Assembly (NCBI RefSeq): GCF_914767665.1
Contig: NC_059501.1
Location: 1,428,501 to 1,492,500 of the forward strand
Direction of reading: 5' to 3'
Length of the DNA: 64,000 nt
DNA from: Harmonia axyridis
Taxonomy: Eukaryota > Arthropoda > Insecta > Coleoptera > Coccinellidae
The position numbers were made by a program, and so were the translations under genes. How positions within the stretch are numbered: position 1 is the stretch's first letter; each line of letters opens with the position of its first letter. The notes beneath the pieces were generated by a model. That model was not told the DNA's origin. It ran no database searches and saw nothing but the letters and a program-made list of their open reading frames with translations. Shown here one piece after another: positions 36,346 through 47,186 of the stretch.

Positions 36346-37141
36346 ACTAGTTGGTTCTAAAAACAAAATGAGGTCTGGCGCTGGAGTATTTAGGGTTGGT
36401 ATCAACCAGATATTTGCAAAGGAAAGATCTCTGGAAATTAATTTTGTAAGAAACTAGGTATCAGTAATGTGATATAGTGATACATTCTGACAGTCACGAT
36501 GCAATAAAAGCGTTGAGATCACATAACATTGATTATTCGATGGTATTAGACTGCCGAAAAAATAACGAAACAAATAAGAATTTTTTTTTTTGTGTGGGTT
36601 CCCAGTCACTTGGGAATTGAAGGAAATGAAGAGACCAACACACTTGCCAGAAAAGTAGCACAAACTCCTTTCATTGGCTTGGAACCATTCTGTAGTAAAG
36701 ACAAATGTAACTACAAGAGTTTCAGGAGGTGGAAAAAACTGGAAGAGAAACACTCTAGCGGAATCTTACTGGGTTGCATCATTCCAAACAGTTTCTTCGA
36801 AACTTTGATACTGCAAGATCTAAGAACTATCAGGATCTTCGCAAGAATATGCTACACGCCCTCCTTATAGGAAAGGCCTCATAAGAATGGGTCTACAGTA
36901 CAGATTCTGCGTGGAGAAAGATGAAACTCCGGATCACCTGGTGATGGAATGCCTCACCATCGCTAGCCAGCGCAAAATCTGCTTTGGACAAGAAACTTCT
37001 AGAAGCGAGGAAGTAGCCTCCTTGAAGCCATTCCATATAATACTGGACTTAATCAGAACTCTGGAACTGGAAGGCGAGCTGAAGATCACGTTATGGAGAG
37101 AACAGCTCAATAGACTACTAGCTGGTCGCAGCACTCAATTC
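36346..37141 (+). mobile_element. 5'-truncated non-LTR retrotransposon, RNase H domain to 3' end
   Basis: The plus strand carries, in order, a decayed RNase H domain (GSKNKMRSGAGVF; SDSHDAIKAL; WVPSHLGIEGNEETN) and a zinc-knuckle-like tail (YRFCVEKDETPDHLVMEC), the usual end of RNase H-bearing LINE ORF2. Frame breaks are present (near 36585, 36865), and nothing of the reverse transcriptase or endonuclease is present. Dead on arrival or since decayed. Confidence 0.85.
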
Positions 37142-37268
37142 TAAGCTCACAGGGATTCATAATATCAGTGAAAAGGGGTATCTGTCAAAGAATTGAATTT
37201 CAGTATATTCATCAAAAAGTACATTGTATCAATGAAATCAAGTTCATGCTTGCCATTCTTTAATACTA

Positions 37269-38186
37269 GCGGGTGTTTTTTTTCGAGGTATATAACTTTA
37301 AGTTGGCATTACTGTTCAAGATGGCGACCGATTTAACAGCTGTCAAAAGATTTATTCTCAGTTTGGTTTGGCAATTCTTATTGAATAGACTCACGCCTGA
37401 ACAACGCTTGCAAATAGTGCAATTTAATTTCGAAAATAATGGTTCTGTGCGGAATACGAATTTTGTTTAGCGATGAAGCGCACTTCTGGTTGAATGGCTA
37501 CGTCAACAAACAAAACTGCCGCATTTGGAGTGAAACTAATCCTCAAGTGTATGTCGAAACACCGTTAAATGCAGAAAAACTGACTGTTTGGTGCGCTTTA
37601 TGGGCTGGTGGAATCATTGGTCCGTACTTCTTCGAAAACGATGACGGCCAGAACGTTACAGACAATGGTGATCGGTATAAAGCCATGATTACTAACTTTT
37701 TCATTCCTGAATTGAACAACCATGATGTCCAGGAGCTGTGGTTCCAACAAGACGGCGCAACATGTCATACAGCTCGTGCCACAATCGATTCATTGAAAGA
37801 CACGTTTGGTGACCGCCTAATTTCACGTTTTGGACCTGTGAATTGGCCTCCAAGATCTTGTGATTTAACACCGCTAGACTACTTTCTGTGGGGCTATGTA
37901 GAGTCATTGGTCTATGCGGATAAGCCACAAACCCTTGACCATTTGGAAGACAACATTCGCCGTGTTATTGCCCATATACGGTCACAAATGTTGGAAAAAG
38001 TTATTGAAAATTGGACGTCCAGATTGGACTACATCCGAGCCAGCCGTGGCTGTCATATGTCAGAAATCATATTTAAAATGTAATGCCACAAGATTATCTT
38101 CCGGATAAATAAAATTCATGTCAATCGAATAATCCATCGTTGTTTTATTGCAATTTAAAGTTCTATAGCTCTAAAAAAACACCCTT
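37269..38186 (+). mobile_element. Deleted Tc1/mariner-type element, family member 1
   Basis: Flanked by TA. The ends are GCGGGTGTTTTTTTTCGAGG and the inverse of AAGGGTGTTTTTTTAGAGC. The left part encodes the N-terminal RLTPEQRLQIVQF helix-turn-helix (DUF4817-type). Then a shared internal deletion joins it, out of frame, to FSDEAHFWLNGY...WFQQDGATCH...SCDLTPLDYFLWG. The second and third acidic residues are 36 residues apart (both Asp). The catalytic part stays open to the stop at 38083. Compared with members 3-6 the deletion junction is about 20 bp wider. It cannot make a full transposase. Confidence 0.85.
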
Positions 38187-39033
38187 TATTTCAGTGAGCT
38201 GAAACAATTCGAAGTGCTTTAATTTATCTCAAAATCAAATTATCGCAATTAGGTGCTTAAAAGAAGAAATGTTCAGAAAAGATGATGCAACATTTAATTT
38301 GAGTGTTCGTAAACATTCTCGTCCTTCCAGGATTTACTCCATAAGATGTTCTGAATAAAAACTCACTTTTTTTTTTGTTCACCCCTTCAATTTACAAAAA
38401 AGGAATTAAAAGAGGACGGTATCTAAACGGTTATGTTTCCGAGGAATCAAGCTAAAATTCAAAACAATAATTATTAAAACCAGCCAAAGGGTTCAAGAGA
38501 AAATAATCTACAAACTTCTTTGAGATTTTGCCGGTGTGTATATTTTTATTCATTCATTTTCAAACAAGTACCTGGATTTTTGAGCAGAGTGGCTGCCGTT
38601 TCGGCATCCATACGTTTGTTTTTATCTCCTTTCATCCCGTGCCAATATTACATCACAGAATCACAGAAAAACAACGCGAAAATCTGCCACCAATACCATT
38701 GCAACGATACGATACAACTCAACGGACCAGGGCCAACTGTTTATAAATAAGCAGACGAAATATTGGAACACTTGTGTGTGTGTACTTATGCTATTTCTTG
38801 CCGATATGGATGTAAATTGAAAGGAGTCGTTTAATTCCGATTATTGTCGGAATATCAATGAAATATATCGGGACAAGGACGACGTATGATCCACAAACGT
38901 GGAGTTCAGATAAATCGATAAATCCATTATTGAGAGCTGCATTCAATCGATTCGAGAGCAACAGTTATTATTATTGAAATTTGAAATTATGTGAAAGTTT
39001 AATGGTCCTTCTGGTCGGATCAAGGAACTTTTC
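38187..39033. other. Intergenic DNA, no gene recognised
   Basis: Two overlapping frames of ~75 codons near 38520-38750 resemble no known protein. No repeat was recognised. Confidence 0.4.
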
Positions 39034-40470
39034 CACTAGTGCCACTTATGTGTAATTTTTATCGAAAACAGTATTTTATGAAAGGCAGCATAAATGAATG
39101 AATGGTGAATGAAAATTTGATCTATTTTTAGCTTATTCCTATAAAGCCAGCACTAATCGATCTGATTAATGAATGGATCAATCAAGAAATGGAATTGTTG
39201 ACATTAGTCACCAATCTGAAATAGTTCCATCAACAATAGTTCATAATTTTCACACTAATCTTTACTGGGTACTTTATGTCTCAATGAAATATGAAAAAAT
39301 GGATCAATGATAAAGAGCGCTTTTTTTTAGAGCTATAGAACTATAAATTGCAATAAAACAAAGATGGATTATTCGGTTGACATAAATTTTATTTATCCGC
39401 AAGATAATTTTGTGGCGTTATATTTTAAATATGATTTCTGGCATATGACAGCCACGGCTGGCTCAGATGTTGTCCAATCTGGACGTCCAATTTTCGATGA
39501 CTTTTTCCAACATTTGTGGCCGTATATCGGCAATAACACGGCGAATGTTGTATTCCAAAAGGTCAAGGGTTTGTGGCTTTTCCGCATAGACATGTTGCGC
39601 CGTCTTGTTGGAACCACAGCTCCTGGACATCATGGTTGTTCAATTCAAGAATGAAAAAGTTAGGTATCATGGCTTTATAGCGATCACCATTGACTGTAAC
39701 GTTCTCGCCATCATCGTTTTTGAAGAAGTACGGACCAATGATTCCACCAGACCATAAAGCGCACCAAACAGTCAGTTTTTCTGGATGTAACGGTGTTTCG
39801 ACATACACTTGAGGATTAGCTTCACTCCAAATGCAGCAGTTTTGTTTGTTGACGTAGCCATTCAACCAGAAGTGCGCTTCATCGCTAAACAAAATAAAAT
39901 GGACGTAGTGCGCGTTACGTATTCCGCACAGAACCACTATTTTCGAAATAAAATTGCACTATTTGCAAGCATTGTACAGGCGTGAGTCCATTCACGATAA
40001 ATTGCCAAACCAAACTGAGAATAAATCACTTGACTGCTGTTAAATCGGTCGCCATATTGAACAGTTATGCCAATTTAAAGTTATATACCTCGAAAAAAAA
40101 CACCCGTTACAAAAAAATTGTTTAATTCATTCAAATTTATTATTTCCACTAGTACCACTAATGTGTTATTGCCACCACATTGTAGCATGCGACCAAAACA
40201 GTATCTTATAATAAGATACAGTATACAATAATGAGTCTGTATTGAGATTATGTATCACTTTAGCTATCCCTATAACGCTCGCTCTTGTAATAGAGCTGAT
40301 TAATTAACCAAGAAATGGAATTGTTAACATTTTGACACCAATCTGAAACACTTCCATCAACAATAGTACATAATTTCAACACCATTACTACTTTATTCCT
40401 ATTTATGTATATGTATTATTCATTCAAATTCATTATTTCCACTAGTGTCACTTGTGTGTGAATGGAAATA
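39034..40470. repeat. ~290-bp tandem repeat split by a transposon insertion
   Basis: TTTCCACTAGTGCCACTTATG (first 20 bases considered) occurs near 39030, as a variant near 40144 and again near 40434. The long internal block GAAATGGAATTGTT.ACATT...CCATCAACAATAGT is present in the first two units. The transposon at 39313-40107 lies between unit 1 and unit 2. Confidence 0.65.
39313..40107 (-). mobile_element. Deleted Tc1/mariner-type element, family member 2
   Basis: Same ends and TA flanks as member 1, on the minus strand. It carries the shared N-terminal deletion. A second deletion removes the region between the QQDGAT motif and TLDHLEDN, so the third catalytic Asp is gone. At 795 bp it is the shortest member. 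Confidence 0.8.
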
Positions 40471-42589
40471 GTATTTCCAATTTTTCAATTTTTTGATTCT
40501 TGAAATTTTGCACGGTGGTTGTAAATGTCAGTTTACATCTAATTGCAAATTTTCATTTCCTTCGATTAGGTATGGTGTTTCGAAATTAACAAGAAAACAA
40601 GATTCCAAATGGCCATGTTTACGCAAACTTATTCGGAACATTTCCACCAACAAACTAAACCACAGCATTTGACCTTCACTAAAAAAAAAGGCTAGAAAAT
40701 TTAAATTTTCTTGCACTTTTCTTTTAGGAATTATCCTGTTTACGATAGCAGTACCTTAATTAGTCTAACAATGTGACTTGTTCAGTGAAAGAGCACTCAA
40801 AAATTGAGATAAGTCCTCATTCAATGAAAAATTCTGGAGTAGTTTTGGAAGAAAATATCAGTTGGAGGTTATAAATTAAATGAGATAAGCGAGTGAATTT
40901 AAAATAATATCAGAATTATTATCTTTTTGATGGCAGGCAACGAAAATTACAGATTACTCAATTCTGTGTGATTGCTTGGTTGCAGTTGGAAGCGAGGTTG
41001 GAAGCCTCCTGCAGTTAAAATTACATTTTTATAATGAATAATTGAATTCTGATTGATCAGAATGAACACTCCTCCTTGATTATAGCTCGATATGTTCTAT
41101 CTAATTTTTGAAAATTTTCTCAAAAAAATAATTCACTAAATTTTCAGTTCGTCTTTGGTAACAGAAAATCTTGAAATTGGAAATATCACTGCAAATTATA
41201 TAATATGGCAATAACATTTTCTCATATCACAGACACACTTGATTTCGTAAATTGCGCCCTTGAGTACCACATAACTCAAAGTTGCTGACTACAAATCAGC
41301 ACTTTCCTTTTCTTCGATATTCTGCTTGAATTTTCTATGCCTCTGATGATGCTATCAAAAACTAATTCTGCAAGAGGCTTTATATTTCAGAATTTATTTG
41401 AAGACACGCAAAATTTGAATTTTGCAACCATTATCACGAAAATATTGTTCTCGGATTGGTGAATACAGGGTGTCTCAAATTCGATGCTCACTAAAATCAT
41501 CTCAAGAACTATAAGACTAAGAGAAAAAATCTTCGAATATCCTTGATCTCTTTTTTCGAAATAATGAGTAACAGAAAGCAGATCATAGATATCTCGATTC
41601 GTTCGCAAGTTAGAGGGCTTTTCTAAAAAATGTATGTTTCAAATATTTCGCTTTATCTTGGTTTTCATTCGAGATATTCGAAAAATGATACCCATAACAT
41701 ATCAAAAAAATCAATAACCGTTTCAGAGATATAGAGAAAAAATTGTGTTTTTTGAATGAGGCACCTTATATTTTTCAATGCAGATTTCTAGCCGCAGATT
41801 TGCCAAAAAGCCTCCCTTTATCGGTTTTTCTAAAATGTCATCCATTGAATAAAACGAGAAAATGAGAATACTGATCTACGAGAAAATCATCCAAAAAAAG
41901 TTATGAAATGTGAATGATTCACTACCTATAATAATTTTTGGCCAAAAAATGAAGCACAATGCGAAATTTGCATAAGATTCAGCTTACATCTCATGATGAT
42001 GAAGAAATATCAATATATCTATGAACTTCTATTTTTTATCTTACCCAAGTCTTCCTGTTGACATTTTTCCTTGAAATTTAGTTGATTCACGTGTTTACAA
42101 ATGACACTAACAGTGCTTCCACGATGTTTTTTGTACATCTTGATGAGAGAACATCACTTTTAATCTCGAATAACTGCATTAATTGTAATACGTTTTGCAT
42201 CATCATTTGGCAAAGTATTTGTTCAGAAGTTTACCTCCAGATGTTATCATAAGATTATATCTGGGAAAGAATCAATTCAGTATATTTTAAGAGTATATTT
42301 ATGTATGAGATAACAAATTTTCAATAAATTTCCATTGAAAAAGTCTAATGTCATCTTTCGACATATCTTGTGTTTTGTTGAAATCAAATGAAAAATAAAC
42401 CAAATATTTCATTGCATAGTTTTGCGAGATTAAATATTCTAGAACACGAAATATAGCAAACAAACTGTTGATTCTTGGATTAAGGTCTTTGTTTGAACTG
42501 ATGATAATGTTCAACACCTCGATAATAAAACATTTTTTGTTCAATCAATACGCTGCGATCTTAACCGAGGTAGATTCGTGATAGATAAG
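40471..42589. other. Intergenic DNA upstream of SV2L-B
   Basis: One repeat module starts with TACAGGGTGTCTCAAATTCG near 41465. Otherwise AT-rich sequence with no credible exon. It should include the promoter of SV2L-B at its right end, but no core element is obvious. Confidence 0.4.
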
Positions 42590-45500
42590 ATGTTGGACTT
42601 ACTGAAAAAACTTTTCAAGAAGAAAAATATTGAGGTAAAAATTGAAAAAGTGGAAAGCAAAGGTAGGAAATGTATTTTTTTTTATTGATGAAACATATAA
42701 TTGCAATTGAGTAGTGCCAAAAATGAGTAACTAAACCTAGAGTGGGAGTATTATCATCACACAGAGATGAGATGAAGCAATACCAAATTGTTCAAGTAAA
42801 ACTATGAAATTTTGTAGAGTATGAAGAGGCAGACTTTGAAACCGCAATTTCATCAGCAAGTTTTGGAAAATTCAACTTGCTGATAATCATTCTCGCCATA
42901 CCAATGTGTTGGACAACAATCTTTGAAACAACTACAATGTCCTACGTATTCCCAGCAGCTCAATGTGACCTCAACTTGTCCTTAGAAGATAAGGGTCTCC
43001 TGAATGCTATAACTTATGCAGGTGAGTATTGATTAACTTAATCTAGTATTACACTAGGCCTTTTTGCTCCCTATTTCTGAGCCTGACAGTGTGTGCCTAT
43101 TTTTGAAGCCAGAAAGTAAGGTTAATAATCAATCGAATTTTCCCCTCAAAATGCAGGTAGACCAACCCAATTCTTATCTGCCTTTAAGGTAGTAATTATG
43201 TCAGAAATAAGCACAGAAATAGAAAATGAAATACACCAAAGAAAGGCCTAGTGTAATAAAGGGTTCAGAGAGACTCTTCAAGGGTTTTTACCTTTTCAGG
43301 GACTTTCGTCAGTGCCTTCGTATGGGGTTTCCTGTTCGATACGTTTGGAAGGAGAAAACTGCTGATTGTAGGCTTCTTTCTCAATGCTATATTCGCTGTT
43401 CTCGGAAGTTTTTCCCAAACGCTAGAATTTCTGATGGTTATGAAATTCATGGGAGGATTTATGTAAATGTTTCGAAATTCTCGATCTCAGTGCTTTAATC
43501 CAATAAACAAGTCGTGTTCTAGAATGTCAGGTCCGTTTGCTGCTCTAACGACATACCTCTCGGAAATACACTCTGTATCTTACCGGCCTAAGGCACCTAT
43601 GTTGCTGGGTTTGTGGAATGCCGCTGGATCCCTGTATCTTCCTCTACTTGCTTCGTTTGTGCTTCCCTTGAAGATCGAATGGAAGATAGGACATTGGGGT
43701 AAAGTAAATTATGGAAACCTTTCTTATTTCCAAATTTTTCAAAATTCAAAATTGATTATTCGAAAAAGACTCTTATAGAGTGTACCAAATGTAGGAGTTA
43801 TTGAGCTATTTGGTCCTTCCGTTACACTTCTGATAGGTTATTGTGGTAAGATCTATATCACATCATCTCATTCTCAAAGATAGATATTAAAAGTTATTAT
43901 TGTCGAATGGATATAGAATTCATCGAAATTTAAAAACATTCGAATAAAATCAACAGCAAAGAAAAGACAACAATAGTCCATCGCACCTGCTTAAAAGTGT
44001 AAGAAGTGCAGAGGAAGAACCATATAGCTTCGCCTTCTCCGGTCATGATTACAGTTCTAGATATTCAATTTTGGATATCGTCGGCTAAGAGTGTAATTCT
44101 GCTAAGTCCATTTTGAACAATTTCACAGGAGACCAAAAAAACCGTACAGTACAGTGTTATAATAATAATAATAATAAGAGAGTTTATTCATGAAAATACA
44201 TTCAATAAACTCTATTGAATGTATTTTCATGAATAAACTCTCTTATTATTATTATTATAACACTGTACTGTACGGTTTTTTTGGTCTCCTGTGAAATTGT
44301 TCAAAATGGACTTAGCAGATTTACACTCTTAGCCGACGATATAATAAACCATGAATGATTGTATATTTGAGAGAACATCATGGATTTCTTTCAGTTTTCC
44401 ACTCTTGGAGCCTCTTTCTCCTCATCAACTCCATTCCACCAATAATGAGTGCAGCTATTTTCGTATTCCTACCAGAAAGTCCAAAGTTCTTGATGTCCCA
44501 GGGTAAAAATGAGGAGGCTTTGGAAGTTTTCAGGATGATTTACAGTATGAACACAGGAAAACCAAAGGATACATATCCAGTAACTATGACTTCATCTCCT
44601 TCTGTTTTCTTGGATGAAACAGACAACAAAAACGTTTTGAATTTAAGGTGAGAAAACTGGTAAAAGAACGTGGAGAAATCGAAGAAGTTGAAAACAAAGA
44701 ACGAAAGAGTTTGGTCAAAGGTGTTAAAGATGGATGGCAACAAATGCGTCCCCTATTCCATGCACCTTTCCTGAAGATTTTGCTCTTGGTGTGCTCAATA
44801 CAACTTTTCATGACAATGAGGTAGGAATTTTTTGGGATATTATATAATATCTACAAAAATTTCACAAAGTGATGAATTTGTGAAATTATTCAAAAGTACG
44901 TCAGTACTTTCTTCATTCAATTTCTGTGTTTTCAGTTTGAACACCTTGAGATTGTGGTTTCCCCAGCTCTTCCAAGCAATAACAGATTACAAATTCAAGT
45001 ATGGAAAATCATCTACTCTATGTGAGATGCTTTCTGTCTTACACCCAAAAGAAGAAGAAGATGAATGTTTCGTGGTACGTATCCCTATGTAGCTGAGAAT
45101 GAATTTTTTATTCCAAGATTTCCAGAATACTGATAATCTTGAGGTCTATCGGAACTCAATGATAGTGTCCATAACCCAAGTTTGCTCATATCTTCTGGCC
45201 GGCAGTCTTGTAAATCTGTTAGGCCAAAACTTTCTGTTGAGTGAGTATAGATATAACATATGTATGTGTAAAAAGAATTGACATTAAGTATGATGTATTT
45301 TCAGATATTGTGAGCCTTTTGTCTGGTTCTTTTGCGGCAGGAATATATTTTTCTCCTAATAGTGAGATAGCAACTGCACTTATAGCTGGATTCACAAGTC
45401 TGGCTAGTATAGGAACTAACGCTATACTTATAGTAGTGGTCAACTTATTTCCAACAACTTTGAGGTAAGCTTCAATGAAATTGGCAACACTGTATATTTT

Positions 45501-47031
45501 AGAGTTGCGTTGATTTGTATTTATATTTTCGCCTTTCAAGCTTCTCAGCACATTCATAAATCATTTTGATGGTCGTGACCTTTTCAATACAATCGAAAAT
45601 CTTATTTCTAATTCATGTTCCAATAAAGATGCCGTAATTTGATTTGGCCTGACTTGAGTACATGAAAAAGCTTCATACTTTTATTTGTCTAGAAGTTATT
45701 GTTCAGAGAAGGTAAAAATGAGCAAGAAGCTTGAGTTTCTTGCTCTTGTTGAGAATAACATTAATTCTTTTTATACACTGCGCAAAAAAACTTATTACAC
45801 TTTATGGAAATCTCAAATTTATTCTACAACTGATGGTGTTCTCAATGATAATTATTTTTATCAGAATTATGCATGCATATGTTATCCATTTTCAACGTTT
45901 TTCTTCAATACAGATGTTTTTTCCCAGCAGGAATAAAAAAAGATGAGATTATCAGATTTTGAATGTATTGGCTCCATTCTGAAATCAGTTGTTCTCGATC
46001 AATTCTAGTGATCAATAGTTTTTCTTTCGTTCGATTTTCTACACTCGATCGCTGGTTTCGGGGGAGGATCGATTATGGTATGGGGTGGAATATCTTTGAC
46101 TGCTCGCACAGACCTAGTGGTCGTTTATAATGGAGCTATGAATGTTGATAGGTATATAAGGAACATTCTTGAAGAGCATGTAGTGCCATTTGCCCCATAC
46201 ATTGGTGAAAATTTCATTTTTATGGACGATAATGCCAGACCCCATCGTGCGCGCATCGTTCAGGAGTACCTAAAAGAGGTTGAAGTCTCTCGAATGGAAT
46301 GACCAGCAAGAAGTCCAGATCTCAATCCGATTGAGCAGGTTTGGGACAACCTCAAAAGAAGGCTGAGAAGTTCAGAAAATCATCCAGCTACTCTTAATGA
46401 CTTAGGAATCCAACTCAGAGAAATCTGGGAAGGATTAGATCAAAAAATTTTAAAATCACTCATTTTGAGTATGAACCCTCATTGCCGAGCTGTAATTAAC
46501 GCAAAGGGTGGAAATACCAAGTATTAAATCACTTATCAGCATTCCAGTATTTTGAAAATTGTTTATTTCTCTTCTTTCGCATAAGATTCGGTGAAATCCT
46601 GAATTTTTCTTCCATTTCATGTGTCTTGTTTCGTTCAAAACCTTCCCGAGAGAACATAAAAAATAAGTTATAAAGTCAATGTAGAGTTAACTTTCATTAA
46701 AATTGAGATTTTCAGAATGTGCGTTAATTTTTTTGCGCAGTGTATTTTCGTCAGAAATTGATGCCTCAGAGTGTTTATTTTGCAGGACTATGACTGTATC
46801 TTTGGCGATGATGTGTGGTAGAGGAGCTGCAATGTGTGGAAATATAATTTTTCCATATCTTTTAGAATTGGGTTGTGGCCCACCTTTTTTCAGTGCAGCT
46901 TGTATTATGTTCTGTGAGTAACTTAAATTCCTAATACGAAGTTGATAATCATGTCATGACTAACTTTATTTCTTTCAGTGAGTTTCATATTATCACTACT
47001 GATTCCGAAACAGAATAAAAATTTTATATGA
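42590..47031 (+). CDS. SV2-like major facilitator transporter, copy B
   Basis: Eleven exons: 42590-42662, 42818-43021, 43300-43462, 43523-43698, 44395-44579, 44648-44820, 44936-45074, 45126-45240, 45305-45464, 46786-46913 and 46979-47031. They sum to 1569 bp, an uninterrupted 522-residue protein. The N-terminus is short and basic (MLDLLKKLFKKKN). TMSYVFPAAQCD follows TM1, motif A is GFLFDTFGRRK (Asp106), PESPKF is at 232-237, and the end is LLIPKQNKNFI. The luminal loop in exon 7 keeps the LCEML and ECFV cysteines but has KSS where C and D have the NGTS sequon. It is the only plus-strand copy, and its stop is 155 bp from that of SV2L-C (tail to tail). Introns hold a 268-bp hairpin (intron 4) and a Tc1 element (intron 9). 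The transported substrate is unknown. Confidence 0.93.
44075..44342. repeat. 268-bp near-perfect inverted repeat in SV2L-B intron 4
   Basis: Left end ATATCGTCGGCTAAGAGTGT and right end its complement. Axis near 44208. In the stretches I compared the arms (about 134 bp each) differ at very few positions, e.g. one base near 44097. The arms include GGAGACCAAAAAAACCGTAC and an ATT-triplet run, and there is almost no loop. Transcribed within the SV2L-B pre-mRNA it would fold into one long duplex. Confidence 0.9.
45776..46742 (+). mobile_element. Tc1 (DD34E) element, C-terminal half retained
   Basis: The TA-flanked ends begin CACTGCGCAAAAAAA. The coding remnant covers MVWGGISL, FMDDNARPH (second catalytic Asp) and ARSPDLNPIEQVWDNL (catalytic Glu), with 34 residues between Asp and Glu as in Tc1. 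A stop codon replaces the residue before PARSPD. The N-terminal DNA-binding region and first Asp are deleted. Located in SV2L-B intron 9. Confidence 0.88.
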
Positions 47032-47058
47032 GGATAATTGTTCAAAGAGAATAGTTGG

Positions 47059-47064
47059 AATAAA
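47059..47064 (+). terminator. Polyadenylation signal of SV2L-B
   Basis: AATAAA 28 bp after the SV2L-B stop. It is the first canonical hexamer after the stop outside the coding exon, and implies a very short 3' UTR, fitting the tight tail-to-tail spacing with SV2L-C. Confidence 0.45.
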
Positions 47065-47186
47065 TAATATGTTCTGTTTGTGTTTTTCTTCTAAAATTGT
47101 ATTTAGGGCACACTTAAAATATAATAAATAATCAACACTTAAATTATCTTGAATCCACTGGAATTCTTATCACAGGAAATGATGCA

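Noticed and set aside
36454..36753. 99-codon minus-strand frame near 36.6 kb
   Set aside because: It is the antisense shadow of the LINE RNase H remnant read on the plus strand.
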